Positions 6,814 through 8,374 of a stretch of DNA of 8,374 nt are shown here, piece after piece. Positions within the stretch are counted from its first letter, which is position 1. Each line of letters begins with the position of its first letter. This DNA is from Ruminococcaceae bacterium UBA5450. Lineage in GTDB: Bacteria; Bacillota; Clostridia; Oscillospirales; Acutalibacteraceae. A program made the translations under genes and the position numbers. The notes under the pieces are model-generated. The model was not told the origin of the DNA. It did not search any database and worked only from the letters and a program-made list of their open reading frames with translations. The DNA lies in the NCBI GenBank assembly GCA_002424295.1, contig DIQY01000024.1, positions 1 through 8,374 on the forward strand, given 5' to 3'.

Positions 6814-6850
6814 AAAAAGGGATACCGGAAATTTCCGGTATCCCTTTTTT
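6814..6850. terminator. Bidirectional terminator shared by pyk and the M18 aminopeptidase gene
   Basis: This is a perfect 36-bp palindrome. The arm AAAAAGGGATACCGGAAA (6814-6831) is followed directly by its reverse complement (6832-6849). The GC-rich part, GGGATACCGG, forms the stem, with a T run after it on both strands. It lies 16 nt beyond the frame-corrected pyk stop and 14 nt beyond the aminopeptidase stop, which suits a shared terminator for convergent genes. Confidence 0.93.
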
Positions 6851-6863
6851 CGCCCTAAATATA

Positions 6864-8276
6864 TTATTTTGCTTCGTAGAAAGAACGAATTCCGCGATAG
6901 GTCATATAAATATCTAGTTTGGAAACCACTTCAAAAGGAGCATGCATTGACAAGACCGGAACCCCAACATCAACAACATCAACATTCAAGTTTGCAATGT
7001 ACATTGCAACTGTTCCGCCGCCGCCAGCGTCAACTTTTCCAAGTTCGCCGGTCTGCCAGAGCACATCGTTTTTCTCGAAAATCGACCGGATCTCTGAGAC
7101 AAGTTCTGCTGTTGCTTCACTGGTACCGCTCTTTCCGCGGCCACCGGTATATTTGCTCATTGCAACACCATTATTAAGAAAAGTGGAGTTGTTAAACTCA
7201 TACATACTTGCATAGGTGGGATCATAAGCCGCCGTTACATCCGCCGACAGGCATTTTGATTTTGCCATTACATGACGCGGAACAAGGCCCTCTTTTTCAG
7301 CCAGGTCTGCAATAAAATCTCGCATAAATGCACTGTTGAGTCCAGTGTTTCCATCGCTGCCGATTTCTTCCCGATCAGCAAGAACGGTGATAATTGTACT
7401 CTCAGGCGTTTTTGCAGTCAATGCAGCCATCACCGCAGGATAAGCGCAGACGCGGTCATCATGGCCATAAGCACCGATCATGCTGCGATCAAATCCCAGG
7501 TCGCAGGGTTTAAACGCTGGTACAAATTCAATATCTGCACTGACAAAATCTTCTTCTGTAATTCCGTATTCCTGATTCAAAAGGCGCATCACATTCAGTT
7601 TAAAAATCTGATCTCCTTCATCATCGCGAATCGGACGGCTGCCAACAAGAATATTGAGGTTCTCTCCCTCAATGGCCTTCATCATTGGTTTATGCATCTG
7701 CTCATCTCCCAGATGCGGCAGCAAATCGGTCACGGTAAACATCGGATCACCCGACTTTTCGCCGAGGCAAATATCCACTTGAGAACCGTCTTTCCGGCAG
7801 ATTCTGCCATGCATTGCCAAGGGAATGGTTGTCCATTGATACTTTTTAAGGCCCCCATAATAGTGCGTTTTAAAAAGTGCCAAATCATCTTTTTCATAAA
7901 GCGGATGGGGCTTTAGATCAAGACGCGGGGAATCAATATGAGATGCAGCAATTCTTACGCCATTTTTGCAGCCTTTTGTCCCAAAAACTGTCAAAATGAC
8001 CGCTTTCCCACGGTTATTGAAATACACCTTGTCGCCGGCCTGATAACTCTTATCGGGGTCATAAGGAGTAAATCCTTCTTTCTCCGCCAGCGCAATCGTT
8101 GAAAGGACAGCTTCCCGTTCGGTTTTAGAAGCCCCTAAAAACTTCTTATAACCCTCACAGAATTTATCTGCCTTTTCAATTTGTTCATCTGTTACCGAAA
8201 AGAACCCGTTTTTACGATTAATGAGAAGCTTTTCGGCAAGTTTTTTTGTTTCGCCCTTATTTTCTTTCTTTGCCAT
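6864..8276 (-). CDS. M18 family aminopeptidase (aspartyl aminopeptidase type)
   Basis: This is a cytosolic dinuclear-zinc aminopeptidase that removes N-terminal residues from peptides; M18 members often prefer acidic or hydrophobic residues. The 470-residue length is typical for clostridial M18 enzymes. The metal-binding and catalytic residues expected for the family are visible: H113 and D115 in ASHIDSPRLD, D273/D274 in GHDDRV, E303 and E304 in DREEIGSDGN, D346 in SADVTAAYDP and H445 in SMHAPFEVV. Other family strings are TGGRGKSGTSEATAE (377-391) and the ending IYMTYRGIRSFYEA. There is no signal peptide. The ATG at 8276 has a strong ribosome site, GGAGGT, 7 nt upstream. It lies 21 nt downstream of the partial gene at the right edge, probably in one transcript, and ends at the shared terminator. 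The exact residue preference cannot be deduced. Confidence 0.95.
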   Translation of the reverse strand: MAKKENKGETKKLAEKLLINRKNGFFSVTDEQIEKADKFCEGYKKFLGASKTEREAVLSTIALAEKEGFTPYDPDKSYQAGDKVYFNNRGKAVILTVFGTKGCKNGVRIAASHIDSPRLDLKPHPLYEKDDLALFKTHYYGGLKKYQWTTIPLAMHGRICRKDGSQVDICLGEKSGDPMFTVTDLLPHLGDEQMHKPMMKAIEGENLNILVGSRPIRDDEGDQIFKLNVMRLLNQEYGITEEDFVSADIEFVPAFKPCDLGFDRSMIGAYGHDDRVCAYPAVMAALTAKTPESTIITVLADREEIGSDGNTGLNSAFMRDFIADLAEKEGLVPRHVMAKSKCLSADVTAAYDPTYASMYEFNNSTFLNNGVAMSKYTGGRGKSGTSEATAELVSEIRSIFEKNDVLWQTGELGKVDAGGGGTVAMYIANLNVDVVDVGVPVLSMHAPFEVVSKLDIYMTYRGIRSFYEAK

Positions 8277-8297
8277 ACCTAATACCTCCGATCAAAT

Positions 8298-8372
8298 TTA
8301 TTTTTGGGAATTATATAGACTTTTATACTGCTGATAATTGCTCAGCACCCGCTGAACATATGTCTTGGTTTC
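8298..8372 (-). CDS. C-terminal fragment of a probable lytic murein transglycosylase
   Basis: Only the last 24 residues and the TAA stop are in the window; the gene continues beyond the right edge. The visible end contains ETKTYVQRVLSNYQQYKSLY. It resembles the conserved tail of SLT-type lytic transglycosylases, where a Glu-Thr is followed by Tyr-Val, Arg/Lys-Val-Leu and a Tyr-rich helix. These enzymes cleave the glycan strands of peptidoglycan. The catalytic Glu lies outside the window, so the family call rests on this short tail only. The stop is 21 nt before the aminopeptidase ATG, suggesting co-transcription. Confidence 0.6.
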   Translation of the reverse strand, partial: ETKTYVQRVLSNYQQYKSLYNSQK

Positions 8373-8374
8373 TG

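Noticed and set aside
7272..7916. A 214-codon open frame on the plus strand, opposite the M18 aminopeptidase
   Set aside because: It lies inside a well-supported gene on the other strand, has no recognisable motif, and its composition fits an antisense artefact.
8310..8315. A perfect TATAAT on the minus strand just before the aminopeptidase
   Set aside because: No acceptable -35 hexamer lies 16-18 nt upstream, and the box falls inside the AT-rich last codons of the preceding gene. It could act as a weak promoter but I do not support it.

Overview
This 8.4 kb window looks like ordinary chromosomal housekeeping DNA from a low-to-mid GC Firmicute, most likely a Clostridia member. The signs are strong purine-rich ribosome binding sites, near-consensus sigma-A type promoters, an L31 protein with four zinc cysteines, a Bacillus-type pyruvate kinase with an extra C-terminal PEP-utiliser domain, and an rpoD that begins directly after dnaG. 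The placement is inferred from protein character and gene order. No database search was possible.

Left part (1-4080, all minus strand). Read in transcription order, the genes are rpmE (ribosomal protein L31), a YigZ/IMPACT-family protein, dgt (HD-domain dNTP triphosphohydrolase), dnaG (primase) and the first 68 codons of rpoD (primary sigma factor). The dnaG-rpoD pair is the classical macromolecular synthesis cluster, with dgt in front of it. Protein synthesis, dNTP supply, replication priming and transcription initiation are thus side by side. A clear terminator follows rpmE, so the yigZ-dgt-dnaG-rpoD block depends on readthrough or on weaker promoters proposed here.

Middle part (4087-5041). 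A membrane-anchored protein with the fold signature of VanY-type D-Ala-D-Ala carboxypeptidases (family M15B) is encoded on the minus strand, divergent from pyk. Most of its expected zinc and catalytic residues are replaced, so it looks like a pseudoenzyme. The intergenic region carries one good promoter in each direction.

Right part (5042-8374). Pyruvate kinase (pyk) is on the plus strand. Its reading frame breaks at about 6640, and the missing C-terminus (phosphohistidine-type loop and a stop at 6797) is intact in the next frame. A 36-bp perfect palindrome with flanking A and T runs (6814-6849) then acts as a shared terminator for pyk and the convergent M18 aminopeptidase gene. Just upstream of the aminopeptidase is the last part of another minus-strand gene, probably a lytic transglycosylase.

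I found no mobile element, CRISPR array, tRNA, rRNA or riboswitch, and no convincing new multi-gene system. The two points most worth a second look are the frameshift in pyk and the degenerate active site of the VanY-like protein.
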